Shown one piece after another: positions 44,630 through 53,941 of a stretch of DNA of 64,000 nucleotides. The stretch comes from CAIKBL01 sp964555355 (GTDB lineage Bacteria; Pseudomonadota; Gammaproteobacteria; Ga0077536): assembly GCA_964555355.1 (NCBI GenBank), contig CAZKRY010000021.1, forward strand, positions 8,591 to 72,590, written 5' to 3'. Every line of letters begins with the position of its first letter. Within the stretch, counting starts at the first letter, position 1. The position numbers were made by a program, and so were the translations under genes. The notes below the pieces were generated by a model. That model did not search any database. It had not been told where the DNA came from and saw only the letters and a list, made by a program, of their open reading frames with translations.

Positions 44630-44680
44630 GGTGACATTAGAACCCGCGCGCGACGGACTCGCTAGCTTGCGCGCGAACGT

Positions 44681-44709
44681 TTACCGCCGAAGCGCCATCC
44701 GCCTATAAT
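44681..44709 (+). promoter_or_regulatory. Sigma70 promoter of guaB
   Basis: A perfect -10 TATAAT (44704-44709) with a weak -35 TTACCG (44681-44686) at 17-bp spacing, 31 nt before the guaB ATG. The start would fall near 44716, leaving a short leader. Confidence 0.6.
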
Positions 44710-44739
44710 CCGCCCCTTAAGCTCGACACGGAACCTTTC

Positions 44740-46203
44740 ATGCGCATCGCCGGCGATGGCCTCACCTTCGACGACGTTCTCTTAGTCCCTGACTACTCCG
44801 AAGTGCTGCCACGCGAAGTGAGCCTGCGCACGCGGCTGACTCGCACGATCGACCTGCAAGTGCCCTTGCTGGCCGCGGCGATGGATACGGTGACCGAAGC
44901 GCGACTCGCCATTGCGCTCGCGCAAGAAGGCGGCATCGGCATCATTCACAAAAACATGACGCCTGCCGAGCAAGCCCAACAGGTTGCGCAGGTCAAAAAG
45001 TTCGAAGCGGGCGTCATCCGCGATCCGATTACCGTCGATCCCGACATGAGTATCGGTGAAGTCCTCGCCTTGACCCGCGCGCGCCGCATTTCCGGCGTAC
45101 CCGTGGTGGACGATGGCGAACTCGTCGGCATCGTGACCAGTCGCGACTTACGCTTTGAGACGCGCTTCGATCATCCGGTACGCGCGGTCATGACGCCGCA
45201 GAATCGTTTGGTGACGGTCAAAGAAAATGCCGACAAGGCGGAAGTCATCTCGTTGCTGCATAAGCATCGAATCGAAAAAGTTCTGGTGGTCAACGATAAA
45301 TTCGCGCTCAAGGGTTTAATCACCGTCAAAGATATTCAGAAAGCGGACGAATTTCCAAACTCGTGCAAGGATGCGGACGAGCGTTTGCGGGTTGGCGCCG
45401 CCGTTGGCACGGGACCCGGCACGCATGAACGCGCGGCGAAGTTGGTGGAGGCAGGCGTCGATGTCATCGTCGTCGATACCGCGCATGGACATTCGAAAGG
45501 CGTCATCGACACCGTCAAATACATCAAGCGGAATTATCCGGATACGCAGGTTATTGCCGGCAATATCGCCACGGGCGCTGCCGCCACCGCCTTAGCGGAG
45601 GCTGGCGCGGACGCGGTAAAAGTGGGTATCGGCCCGGGATCGATTTGCACAACCCGGATCGTGACCGGAGTTGGTGTGCCGCAGATCACCGCGGTATCGG
45701 AAGTCGCGGCAGCGCTCCGCGATTCCGAGGTCCCGCTCATCTCCGATGGCGGTATTCGTTATTCCGGTGACTTGGCCAAAGTGATTGTCGCCGGTGCGCA
45801 CGCGGTGATGTTGGGCAGTCTTTTTGCCGGGACCGAAGAAGCGCCAGGCGAAGTCGAGCTTTATCAAGGGCGCTCATACAAGTCCTATCGCGGTATGGGT
45901 TCGTTGGGTGCGATGTCGCAACGGCAAGGTTCGTCCGATCGCTACTTTCAAGAAGGCAGTGAGATCGAAAAGCTGGTTCCGGAAGGGATCGAGGGCCGCG
46001 TGCCCTACAAGGGGCCGCTGCGTGCGATCGTTCATCAGCTGGTCGGTGGTTTGCGCGCGGCGATGGGTTATACCGGCTGCGCCAACATTCAGGAGCTGCG
46101 CAGCAAGCCAAAATTTCTGCGCGCCACCACGGCCGGCATGCGCGAAAGCCATGTGCATGATGTACAGATCACCAAAGAAGCGCCCAACTATCGCGTCGAT
46201 TAG
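44740..46203 (+). CDS. guaB: IMP dehydrogenase
   Basis: 487-residue enzyme oxidising IMP to XMP, the committed step to GMP. The catalytic Cys is C303 (GPGSICTTRIVTGVG), two CBS domains sit in about residues 95-205 (VTVKENADKAEVISLLHKH), and the flap motif YRGMGSLGAMSQ is present. Followed by guaA after 76 nt; likely one operon. Confidence 0.98.
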   Translation: MRIAGDGLTFDDVLLVPDYSEVLPREVSLRTRLTRTIDLQVPLLAAAMDTVTEARLAIALAQEGGIGIIHKNMTPAEQAQQVAQVKKFEAGVIRDPITVDPDMSIGEVLALTRARRISGVPVVDDGELVGIVTSRDLRFETRFDHPVRAVMTPQNRLVTVKENADKAEVISLLHKHRIEKVLVVNDKFALKGLITVKDIQKADEFPNSCKDADERLRVGAAVGTGPGTHERAAKLVEAGVDVIVVDTAHGHSKGVIDTVKYIKRNYPDTQVIAGNIATGAAATALAEAGADAVKVGIGPGSICTTRIVTGVGVPQITAVSEVAAALRDSEVPLISDGGIRYSGDLAKVIVAGAHAVMLGSLFAGTEEAPGEVELYQGRSYKSYRGMGSLGAMSQRQGSSDRYFQEGSEIEKLVPEGIEGRVPYKGPLRAIVHQLVGGLRAAMGYTGCANIQELRSKPKFLRATTAGMRESHVHDVQITKEAPNYRVD

Positions 46204-46279
46204 TCGCGCGCGTAACCGATTCCAAAGTGACGCTGCCTCGCCGGGCCGCGCATGTGTCGTTCTCTAGAGCCAAAACTCC

Positions 46280-47860
46280 ATGTCGCGCCCCGATATTCAT
46301 CAAGATCGAATTCTCATCCTCGACTTCGGCGCGCAGTACACGCAATTGATCGCGCGGCGTATTCGCGAAGCGCAGGTGTACTGCGAGATTAAACCATGGG
46401 ATATCAAGGCCGACGCGATACGCACGTTTGGCGCGAAGGGCATTGTACTGTCGGGTGGTCCGGAATCGGTTACGGCCGCGAATGGCCCGGCCGCGCCCGC
46501 GGTGGTCTTTGAACTCGGCGTGCCGGTACTCGGAATTTGCTACGGCATGCAGACCATGGCCGGACAATTAGGTGGCCAAGTCGCCGCCGCGCACAAACGC
46601 GAATTCGGCTATGCCGAAGTGCGTGCGCGCGGTCACTCACGTTTACTGCGCGGGATCGAAGATCGCGTTAATCCGGAAGGTCATGGGCTACTCGATGTAT
46701 GGATGAGCCATGGCGATCACGTTACCGAGCTGCCGCCCGGCTTTAAATGCATTGCTTCTACCGCGACTTCGCCAATCGCGGGCATGGCGGATGAATCGCG
46801 CGGTTATTATGCCGTGCAGTTTCATCCAGAAGTTACTCACACCAAACAGGGCGCCGCGATTTTGAATCGCTTCGTGCACGACATTTGCGGCTGCGCCAGC
46901 CTGTGGAATACCGGCAATATCGTCGATAATGCGATTGCGCGTGTCTGTGCCGAAGTGGGGCAAGATCAAGTCTTACTCGGTTTATCCGGCGGCGTGGATT
47001 CATCGGTGGTGGCGGCGCTCTTGCAACGCGCGATCGGAGATCGTCTCACTTGTATTTTCGTCGACAATGGCCTGTTGCGCTGGCAGGAAGGCGCACAAGT
47101 CATGGCGACCTTCGCCAAACACCTAGGCGTCAAGGTTATACGTGTCGATGCCGCCGAACGGTTCTTGTCCGCATTAAAAGACGTGGCCGATCCGGAACAG
47201 AAACGCAAAATCATCGGCCGCGAATTTATTGCGGTGTTTGACGAAGAAGCACACAAACTCGCCGGTGTACGCTGGTTGGCGCAGGGCACCATTTACCCGG
47301 ATATCATCGAATCCGCAGGCGCCGCGTCCGGCAAGGCGCATGTCATCAAATCGCATCATAACGTTGGTGGTTTGCCGGCCGATATGAAGTTCAAGCTCGT
47401 CGAACCACTAAAGGAACTGTTCAAAGACGAAGTTCGCCAATTGGGTCTCGAATTAGGGCTGCCGCGAGACCTGGTGTTTCGCCATCCATTCCCGGGACCT
47501 GGTTTAGGCGTGCGTATTCTCGGCGCAGTTGAGCACGCGTTTGCCGAGTGTTTACGCCGCGCTGATGCAATATTCATCGACGAACTCCGTGCGCACCAGC
47601 TCTACGATCGCGTGAGCCAAGCGTTCGCGGTTTTCCTCCCCGTCAAGTCCGTCGGTGTGCAAGGCGACGCGCGCCGGTACGAGCACGTCATCGCACTGCG
47701 TGCGGTGGAAACCGTCGACTTCATGACCGCGCACTGGGCGCACTTGCCCTACGAGTTTCTCGATCTCGTGTCTCGCCGCATCATCAACGAAGTGCCCGGC
47801 GTATCGCGGGTGGTATATGACATCTCAGGTAAGCCGCCGGCAACGATTGAGTGGGAGTAA
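46280..47860 (+). CDS. guaA: GMP synthase (glutamine-hydrolysing)
   Basis: 526-residue enzyme converting XMP to GMP. Class I amidotransferase domain with C87 (LGICYGMQ) and the His/Glu pair in QFHPEVTH; the synthetase PP-loop LSGGVDSSVVAAL; and the C-terminal dimerisation domain ending KPPATIEWE. Completes the guanine branch with guaB. Confidence 0.98.
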   Translation: MSRPDIHQDRILILDFGAQYTQLIARRIREAQVYCEIKPWDIKADAIRTFGAKGIVLSGGPESVTAANGPAAPAVVFELGVPVLGICYGMQTMAGQLGGQVAAAHKREFGYAEVRARGHSRLLRGIEDRVNPEGHGLLDVWMSHGDHVTELPPGFKCIASTATSPIAGMADESRGYYAVQFHPEVTHTKQGAAILNRFVHDICGCASLWNTGNIVDNAIARVCAEVGQDQVLLGLSGGVDSSVVAALLQRAIGDRLTCIFVDNGLLRWQEGAQVMATFAKHLGVKVIRVDAAERFLSALKDVADPEQKRKIIGREFIAVFDEEAHKLAGVRWLAQGTIYPDIIESAGAASGKAHVIKSHHNVGGLPADMKFKLVEPLKELFKDEVRQLGLELGLPRDLVFRHPFPGPGLGVRILGAVEHAFAECLRRADAIFIDELRAHQLYDRVSQAFAVFLPVKSVGVQGDARRYEHVIALRAVETVDFMTAHWAHLPYEFLDLVSRRIINEVPGVSRVVYDISGKPPATIEWE

Positions 47861-47944
47861 CAGGCCTAGTCTGGACTCGCCGCTCATAGTGGGTTCGTAG
47901 AACAGAATCAGTGCCGCGGTCTCCACTGTTCAAAGGAGGGCTGC

Positions 47945-48829
47945 ATGTTGACTGATGACACACGGCGCGCTTTCGCCGCACGCGTACGGCGGCGCGAATT
48001 GACCATCGCGCCTGGGGTGTTCGATATGATTTCGTTGCGCGTGGCGGATCGACAAGGTCATGCGGCGCTATACATGACCGGCTACGGAACCGTGGCATCG
48101 CACCTCGGCTTACCCGATGCGGGGCTAGCGGGTTTCGCCGATCTTTGCGAACGCGCTCGACTCATGGCGAGCGCGGCGATTACGCCACTCATTGCCGATG
48201 TGGACACGGGTTTTGGCGGTCTCTTGAATGTTGCGCATACCGTGCGTGGATATGAAGCGGCCGGGGTAGCCGCGATCCAGATTGAAGATCAAATGTTCCC
48301 AAAGAAGTGCGGGCATACGCCGGGACGCAAGGTCGTGCCGACAGGCGAGATGGTGCGCAAGATTGAAGTGGCTTGCGCGACTAGATGCGATCTTGATTTT
48401 TTGATCATCGCGCGAACTGATGCCCGCACGGAGCATGGAATCGATGCGGCCATCTCGCGTGCGCGCGCTTATCGTGCGGCTGGTGCGGATGTCATTTTTG
48501 TCGAGGCGCCGGAATCGGCGGCGGAGTTCGCGCAAATCGCCGCAAGCGTCGATGCACCGCTGGTGGCTAACATGGTCGAAGGAGGGCGTTCACCGCTGCT
48601 CTCTGTCGCAACCTTGCGCGAACTTGGGTACGCGATTGCGATCTATCCGGGTAGCGGCTTTTTGGCAGCGACGGCGGCGCTGGAGGCGATTTATCGTGAG
48701 CTGCTGGATACAGGAACCACCGTCGGCGCGTCAACGCCACTCTTTCCGCTCGCCGGTATGCATCGCTTGATGGGATTCGAGGAGGTATGGGATTTCGATC
48801 GCCGCTGGGCCGAGGATGAGGCATCATGA
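47945..48829 (+). CDS. Isocitrate lyase/PEP mutase superfamily C-C lyase
   Basis: 294-residue TIM-barrel enzyme. Metal-site residues lie in IADVDTGFGG (D85, D87), followed by IQIEDQMFPKKCGH, where C122 in KKCGH is the general acid of 2-methylisocitrate, isocitrate and dimethylmalate lyases. This favours C-C cleavage of a 2-hydroxy or 2-oxo diacid over phosphonate chemistry. A strong AAAGGAGG precedes the ATG. First of three plus-strand genes, overlapping the next by ATGA, so it probably acts late in the cluster's pathway. Exact substrate unknown. Confidence 0.88.
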   Translation: MLTDDTRRAFAARVRRRELTIAPGVFDMISLRVADRQGHAALYMTGYGTVASHLGLPDAGLAGFADLCERARLMASAAITPLIADVDTGFGGLLNVAHTVRGYEAAGVAAIQIEDQMFPKKCGHTPGRKVVPTGEMVRKIEVACATRCDLDFLIIARTDARTEHGIDAAISRARAYRAAGADVIFVEAPESAAEFAQIAASVDAPLVANMVEGGRSPLLSVATLRELGYAIAIYPGSGFLAATAALEAIYRELLDTGTTVGASTPLFPLAGMHRLMGFEEVWDFDRRWAEDEAS

Positions 48830-49944
48830 ACGCCGATGATATCGACGCGTGGCGACGCGCGCATGTCCCGCTTTTTAACGACAATCGCATGAAGATCGGG
48901 GTGTTCGGCACGAACGTCAATGGCGGCGGCACGATATCCCGCGCGCCGACGAGCTTCGAACCCACATTTGCGCACAATCTCGAAATCGCGAGACAGGCGG
49001 AGGCCGCGGGTTTCGAGTTCCTGGTGCCGTTCGGCCGTTGGAAAAGTTTTGGCGGCGACACCGAATACAACGGTAAATGCATGGAGGTATACACCTGGGC
49101 GGCTGCGCTCGCGGCGCGCACCGAACGCATCATGCTGTTTGCGACCTCGCATGTCGGCACCGTGCATCCGCTGTTCGCCGCCAAACAGGGCGCGACCATC
49201 GATCACATCTCGAACGGACGTTGGGGTCTCAATGTCGTCTGTGGTTGGTATACGCCCGAGATGGAGATGTTCGGCGCCACACAACTTTCGCATGACGAAC
49301 GCTATGCACGCGCCGGTGAATGGGTGGAGGTGATCAAGCGATTGTGGAGGGAAAACCATTTCGATCATCATGGCCGATTCTACAATCTCAACGACGGTTA
49401 CCTCGAGCCCAAACCGGTGCAGCGCCCGTATCCCGTGATCGTCAACGCGGGTGTGTCGGACGCGGGGCGCGAATTCTCCGCGCAACATGTCGATTTCAAC
49501 TTCATCACGATGGAGTCGCTGGAATCCGCCGCCGCGCTCGCCAAGGACGTGCGCGAAAGGGCGCACCGTTATGGACGGCAAATCGGCGTGCTCGGCAATG
49601 GATTCATTTTGGTCCGCGATACCGAGCGTGAAGCACGCGAAGCGCTTGAGGCGATCATCGAAGCCGGCGACTGGGAGGTCGCGCGTAACATCATGCGGGT
49701 TCTCGGGATCGAAAGCGCATCGTTTAACGCGCAGATCCAACAATTTGCGCGGCGTTTTGTCGTCGGCTGGGGCGGATATTTACTCTGCGGCACCCCAGAA
49801 CAAGTCGTCGATCAGTTTCTTGCGCTCGAGCGCGCCGGCGTCGAGGGCATGGCGCTGATCTGGCAAGACTATGCGGTCGAAATTCCGTATTTTCGCGAAC
49901 GCGTGCTACCGCTGATGTGGCAGGCGGGGTTGCGGTGTAGATGA
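48826..49944 (+). CDS. RutA/SfnG-like flavin-dependent monooxygenase (LLM class)
   Basis: 372-residue luciferase-like TIM barrel. IDHISNGRWGLNVVCGW (125-141) and VNAGVSDAGREFSAQHVDFNF strongly resemble RutA (uracil ring opening) and related sulfone and dibenzothiophene-sulfone monooxygenases. These enzymes take reduced FMN from a separate reductase and can oxidatively cleave amide-type C-N or C-S bonds. No reductase gene is in the window. ATGA overlap with the lyase upstream. Likely a ring-opening or desulfonation step; substrate unknown. Confidence 0.88.
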   Translation: MNADDIDAWRRAHVPLFNDNRMKIGVFGTNVNGGGTISRAPTSFEPTFAHNLEIARQAEAAGFEFLVPFGRWKSFGGDTEYNGKCMEVYTWAAALAARTERIMLFATSHVGTVHPLFAAKQGATIDHISNGRWGLNVVCGWYTPEMEMFGATQLSHDERYARAGEWVEVIKRLWRENHFDHHGRFYNLNDGYLEPKPVQRPYPVIVNAGVSDAGREFSAQHVDFNFITMESLESAAALAKDVRERAHRYGRQIGVLGNGFILVRDTEREAREALEAIIEAGDWEVARNIMRVLGIESASFNAQIQQFARRFVVGWGGYLLCGTPEQVVDQFLALERAGVEGMALIWQDYAVEIPYFRERVLPLMWQAGLRCR

Positions 49945-49965
49945 CATAACGCGAGGTTGATCAAG

Positions 49966-50799
49966 ATGCTAAAAATCGCGCTTGCGCAGATGCAATCGTC
50001 GCCCGATAAGCAGCACAACTTACGTCAGGCACTTGCGCGCATCGACGAAGCCGGCCAACTCGGTGCTCAACTGATCGCTTTTCCCGAGTTCCTGATGGCG
50101 TATTCACCGGCAGAGCAAACCGCCGCGGAATTGTGCGCTATCGCGGAGTCTATCGATGGCCCGTTTATTTCGGCGCTGAGTGTTGCGGCCCGCGAGGCGC
50201 ACATTCAGGTGCTCGCGCCAATCTATGAGACGTGCCCAATCCGGCAACGGGTTTATGACAGCGCCGTTTGGATCGACCCCACCGGCAAGGCCGTTGCGAC
50301 GTATCGCAAACTTCATTTGTACGATGCATTCGGATTTAAGGAGTCAGCCAAGTTTTTTGCCGGAAGCGAAGTTACGCCGCCGCTGTCGGTTGGCGTCGCG
50401 CATGTTGGGATAATGATTTGTTACGACCTGCGGTTCCCGGAAATGGCACGCATGTTGGCGCTACAAGGCGCTAATGTGTTACTCGCGCCGTCCGGATGGG
50501 TGCAAGGGGAACTTAAAGTCGAACACTGGCAAACGATGATTAGCGCGCGTGCGCTCGAAAACGGCTGCTTTGTGGTCGCGCCGAATCAGGTGGGCAATGT
50601 TTTCACCGGCCATAGTATGGCGGTCGACCCATTGGGGCGACCGCTGGTTCAAATGGCGTCCGAGGAAGGGCTTGCCGTTATCGAATTGGACTTGTCGTTC
50701 GTTGACGAAGTCCGTGCCAAATTACCGTTGCTCCAGAATCGCCGACGCGATGTTTATGCAGCGTTCTGGCGAAGCGGCGACGATGCTGGGCGCGGCTAG
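49966..50799 (+). CDS. Nitrilase-superfamily amidohydrolase
   Basis: 277-residue carbon-nitrogen hydrolase with the Glu-Lys-Cys triad E41 (FPEF), K115 (YRKLHLYD) and C152 (MICYDLRFPEM). Closest in look to Nit1/Nit2-type omega-amidases. In this context it would hydrolyse an amide made by the preceding oxygenase. ATG 49966 is preferred (GAGG 9 nt upstream) over TTG 49957. Its TAG stop overlaps the stop of the convergent gene. Confidence 0.88.
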   Translation: MLKIALAQMQSSPDKQHNLRQALARIDEAGQLGAQLIAFPEFLMAYSPAEQTAAELCAIAESIDGPFISALSVAAREAHIQVLAPIYETCPIRQRVYDSAVWIDPTGKAVATYRKLHLYDAFGFKESAKFFAGSEVTPPLSVGVAHVGIMICYDLRFPEMARMLALQGANVLLAPSGWVQGELKVEHWQTMISARALENGCFVVAPNQVGNVFTGHSMAVDPLGRPLVQMASEEGLAVIELDLSFVDEVRAKLPLLQNRRRDVYAAFWRSGDDAGRG

Positions 50800-51197
50800 T
50801 TCTTTGGTCTATCGATGTTGAGCGCGAATTCCGCGATGCGCCATCCCGCCGCCGTCTTCGATACTTGAAAAGTGCCGTCGGCGGTGGCCACAAAACTTGG
50901 CCCGGTCGCTACCTTCAGCTTGATGATATAAAACTTGACCACCGCGTTTGCGCCGGTGCCCTTCACCACGAAATTCGTGACGAAATGGCGGACGCCGTCT
51001 TCTTGGCCTGCCGCAATATGATCGGCCATGAATTTTTCGACGGCGGCATGTCCTTTGAAGTCCCCATAGGGCGCGCGAAACACGCCGTCGGCGGTGAAGA
51101 GTTGCGCAAAGCCCGCGGCATCTTGCGCGTCGATGCGAAGATAAAGATCGGTAATTAGCTCATGGATGGCGAGTTTGTCGTCGGCATTCAGCGTCAT
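50796..51197 (-). CDS. SnoaL-like / NTF2-fold protein
   Basis: 133-residue protein of the SnoaL_4 type (DKLAIHELITDLYLRIDAQD, LFTADGVFRAPYGDFKGHAAVEKFM). Such proteins can be small isomerases, dehydratases, cyclases or binding proteins. Last gene of the minus-strand set. Function in the pathway not deducible. Confidence 0.8.
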   Translation of the reverse strand: MTLNADDKLAIHELITDLYLRIDAQDAAGFAQLFTADGVFRAPYGDFKGHAAVEKFMADHIAAGQEDGVRHFVTNFVVKGTGANAVVKFYIIKLKVATGPSFVATADGTFQVSKTAAGWRIAEFALNIDRPKN

Positions 51198-51258
51198 GGT
51201 AGGTCTCCTTTGGTTCTAGATTGGCGGCCACCCGGGTATTACGCGCGCATGATCCCCG

Positions 51259-51996
51259 TTAGGCGTGGGCAAGAAACTTGGTCAGGTAGTCGTTGAATTC
51301 AGGATTCTTAAACTGCACTGCATGGGTAGCCCCCGCGATGACGCGGAAGTCAGCGCCAATCAACCGCGCCAGGCGCGCGGCGATCCCACCAAACGCCGCG
51401 CTCCAATCACCGCACACCACGGACTTCGGGTAACTGGCGTCGGCGATCGCGCCGACCGGTACATCGCAGCGCCATGGTCGTTCGGTGGTTAAATTGCGGA
51501 TGGAAATTTCCAGTTCGCGGGGTAAAGGCGTTGGCAGCGCCATCGAATATTTCAAAGCGGCGAGAAATCCGGTAGCGAATTCGGGCAGCTGTGTCGGATT
51601 TGCTTGCGTCCAGTGTTGCTTTAGCGCGTGTGCGACGTCGGCTACTTCCGGCAGGTCCAGCGCGAGCGGGAACGCCGGCGGTTCTATTACCATCAACGAG
51701 TGGACGGCCTCCGGTCGTTGCGCGGCGGCAAGCATCGCGACAATTCCACCCATCGACGTTCCGATGAGGTGTGCGCCGCCCTCCATCAACTGCAATACGT
51801 CGCGCGCATCGAGTTCGTTATCGACGCGCCCAATGGGCGCGTTATCGCCATATCCCCGTCGATAGGGCACGACCAAGCGATAGCGATCGGCGAGTACTTT
51901 TTGCTCGGCAAACGCCGCGGCACCGGCGCGCATACTGCCATGCACGAGCACAAGCCGCGGACCGGTGCTCCCCCAACGTTCGGTAATTAATGTCAT
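51259..51996 (-). CDS. Alpha/beta hydrolase
   Basis: 245-residue hydrolase with oxyanion motif LVHGSMRAG, nucleophile elbow GTSMGG (S81), likely acid D197 and His H225 (GATHAVQF). ATG 51996 has AAGGAG upstream; a longer in-frame frame to 52200 reads into low-complexity basic sequence and is rejected. It may hydrolyse an ester, lactone or a C-C bond of a ring-cleavage product. Confidence 0.87.
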   Translation of the reverse strand: MTLITERWGSTGPRLVLVHGSMRAGAAAFAEQKVLADRYRLVVPYRRGYGDNAPIGRVDNELDARDVLQLMEGGAHLIGTSMGGIVAMLAAAQRPEAVHSLMVIEPPAFPLALDLPEVADVAHALKQHWTQANPTQLPEFATGFLAALKYSMALPTPLPRELEISIRNLTTERPWRCDVPVGAIADASYPKSVVCGDWSAAFGGIAARLARLIGADFRVIAGATHAVQFKNPEFNDYLTKFLAHA

Positions 51997-52057
51997 TGCT
52001 TGCTCCTTGAGCGCCGCGTGCGTATCGCACTCTGCATTACGGCTGACAGTGCGTTCG

Positions 52058-52459
52058 CTACTTCGCGTAATAGTGGATTTCGAGCAACGTACAACCGGAT
52101 ACGCTCTTGAACGGCCCATGTAAAACACCCGGCGGGCGGCACGCATACGTCGGCGCCCGGAAGGCTTCGCCGCCGTGGCCCTGCGCGTCGTTCCCGACAA
52201 TGAGGTCGCCTTCCATTAAATACACTTCCTCCCAATGGTCGTGCACAAACGGCGCGGTGCTGAAGGTTCCGGGAGTAAGTTTGAGGAGTCTTGTGCGCGA
52301 GCCGACCTTGGCGATCTCATCCAGATCGCTTGCGAGAATCTTCTGTTTGAAGCCCGTAGGATATCCGGGCGGGGTCTCCCACCCGACCGCTTGGTCAAGC
52401 GTATGAAATTCTCGATGCGGCTTACCGCGCGTTGAGTTTGCTCGCCATTCAGTTGACAT
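52058..52459 (-). CDS. Cupin-fold protein
   Basis: 133-residue single-domain cupin. Metal ligands are H73, H75 and E78 (HDHWEEVYLMEG) with H114 in the second motif (GVLHGPFKS). Could be a small dioxygenase, isomerase or sensor; it lies directly after the HpaB-like gene (12-nt gap), suggesting a step on the hydroxylated product. Confidence 0.83.
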   Translation of the reverse strand: MSTEWRANSTRGKPHREFHTLDQAVGWETPPGYPTGFKQKILASDLDEIAKVGSRTRLLKLTPGTFSTAPFVHDHWEEVYLMEGDLIVGNDAQGHGGEAFRAPTYACRPPGVLHGPFKSVSGCTLLEIHYYAK

Positions 52460-52471
52460 GATTCACTCCTC

Positions 52472-53920
52472 TCACGCGGCCAACGGATCCGGATAGCTAT
52501 CCATCAGCCGATCTACGATTGCTTCTAGTTCGCCCCACGGACACTCACGGTCATTGTGGTTTTTGATGACGAAGGGCGCACCGGCGTAGAATTTTTCGTA
52601 CTGGAAATGGCGACTCGCGAACTCCGTGCCTAGCAAGTCCCAGGCGAGCTTGAATAGCTTCATTCTCGCTACCGCGTCCTGCTGCGGCGTGCCGAAGTAC
52701 CGATTGAATTGCACGGCCAACTCTTGGTCTTGCAAGACGCTGGAGTCCGCCGGCATCTGAAACATGCCGCCGCCAAGGAGCTCGCGCACCACATTGCTGA
52801 TCTCCCAGTAATTACGGGTGCAGTAGTCGAGGGCGGCGTACATGTGCCGCCGATTAAAGCAGACGTAACCATCTGGCAGTTGCTCGCAGTTCTGAATTTG
52901 CCCGTAAATCATTCCCGACAACGCTGCTTCGTGGGCCGCGAGATCACCCAGAACGGCTCGCACCGCAGGGTTATCTCCGGCCGCATTGGCCTTGGCGATT
53001 TTGCTGGCCAAGCCCACGATCAGCCTGAGTTTCGTCCAGAAGCGCACATTGGATTGGTGATTACCGAAGGTATGCGCCGCCGTTTCCAAGTAGATATTGC
53101 GCGAGCGCTCGATATCATCATGGGTGAAAACGTTCTCCCATGGCACGAACACGTTTTCGAAAATCACCAGCGAATCGGTTTCGTCAAATCGATGCGCGAG
53201 TGGACGGTCGAATTCCGAAGCGGCTTCTCGCTCATAAGAGGTACGTGACCAAAGCGAAAGCCCCGCGGCGTTAATCGGTACAGTGCAGGTAATCGATGAC
53301 TTCGCTTGATCGGGTTTCAACGGGAAGATATTGCCGATCCAAACTTCGTCCGCAAACACGGCGCCGGTGGCCAGCATTTTCACGCCGTTCAAGATTACTC
53401 CGTCGTCGCGTTCGGCCGTGACCGTCAAGTTGTTGTTGGCGGTCTGGTTCGGGCCCGAGGTCCGCGCGCCTTGTGGCGGGATGATCGCGTAACAAACATA
53501 GAGATCGTCGCGTTTGATGCGTTCGTAAAAGCGCACGATATTTTGACCGAAGGCTCGCGCCCCGGAATTGAATGCCTGTGGCTGCATCGCCATACCGGTC
53601 ACAAAACTCGCGACGTGATCGGGTGAACGACCAAAAAGTCCATGCGTTCGTTCGGCGATGAGGCGATGTGCGTCCATCCGGCGTACCAAATCGTCTCGAT
53701 TCCGAGGCTTTAACAGATAGGCTCGATAGGGCTCCGTATCATCGACGACGATGACTTCGCGCGTTGCCGAATCAAAAGCAAGATCGAATAATCCGGCAAC
53801 CGTGCGAGCAGCATTGCAGAACGCCGGATGCGCGGCCACATCTTCGACGCGCTCCCCGCCGATGTAAACGCGCCGACCATCGTGCAGAGAGGCAAGATAT
53901 TGTTGTCCATTCCTTAGCAT
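52472..53920 (-). CDS. HpaB-family flavin-dependent aromatic hydroxylase
   Basis: 482-residue oxygenase of the 4-hydroxyphenylacetate 3-hydroxylase family (also PvcC). Recognisable blocks: the early RTHGLFGRSPDHVASFVTGM, IIPPQGARTSGPNQT, DGVILNGVKMLATGAVFADE and NVFVPWENVF, plus a C-terminal helical domain with RMKLFKLAWDLLGTEFASRH. It uses FADH2 from a separate reductase, which is not encoded here. Expected to hydroxylate a phenol-like or heteroaromatic ring ahead of ring opening. Confidence 0.9.
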   Translation of the reverse strand: MLRNGQQYLASLHDGRRVYIGGERVEDVAAHPAFCNAARTVAGLFDLAFDSATREVIVVDDTEPYRAYLLKPRNRDDLVRRMDAHRLIAERTHGLFGRSPDHVASFVTGMAMQPQAFNSGARAFGQNIVRFYERIKRDDLYVCYAIIPPQGARTSGPNQTANNNLTVTAERDDGVILNGVKMLATGAVFADEVWIGNIFPLKPDQAKSSITCTVPINAAGLSLWSRTSYEREAASEFDRPLAHRFDETDSLVIFENVFVPWENVFTHDDIERSRNIYLETAAHTFGNHQSNVRFWTKLRLIVGLASKIAKANAAGDNPAVRAVLGDLAAHEAALSGMIYGQIQNCEQLPDGYVCFNRRHMYAALDYCTRNYWEISNVVRELLGGGMFQMPADSSVLQDQELAVQFNRYFGTPQQDAVARMKLFKLAWDLLGTEFASRHFQYEKFYAGAPFVIKNHNDRECPWGELEAIVDRLMDSYPDPLAA

Positions 53921-53941
53921 TTGCTTGCTCTCAGTAGTGAC

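Noticed and set aside
47945..48829. Phosphonopyruvate mutase / phosphonate biosynthesis
   Set aside because: The KKCGH motif marks the lyase branch of the superfamily and no phosphonate genes are nearby.
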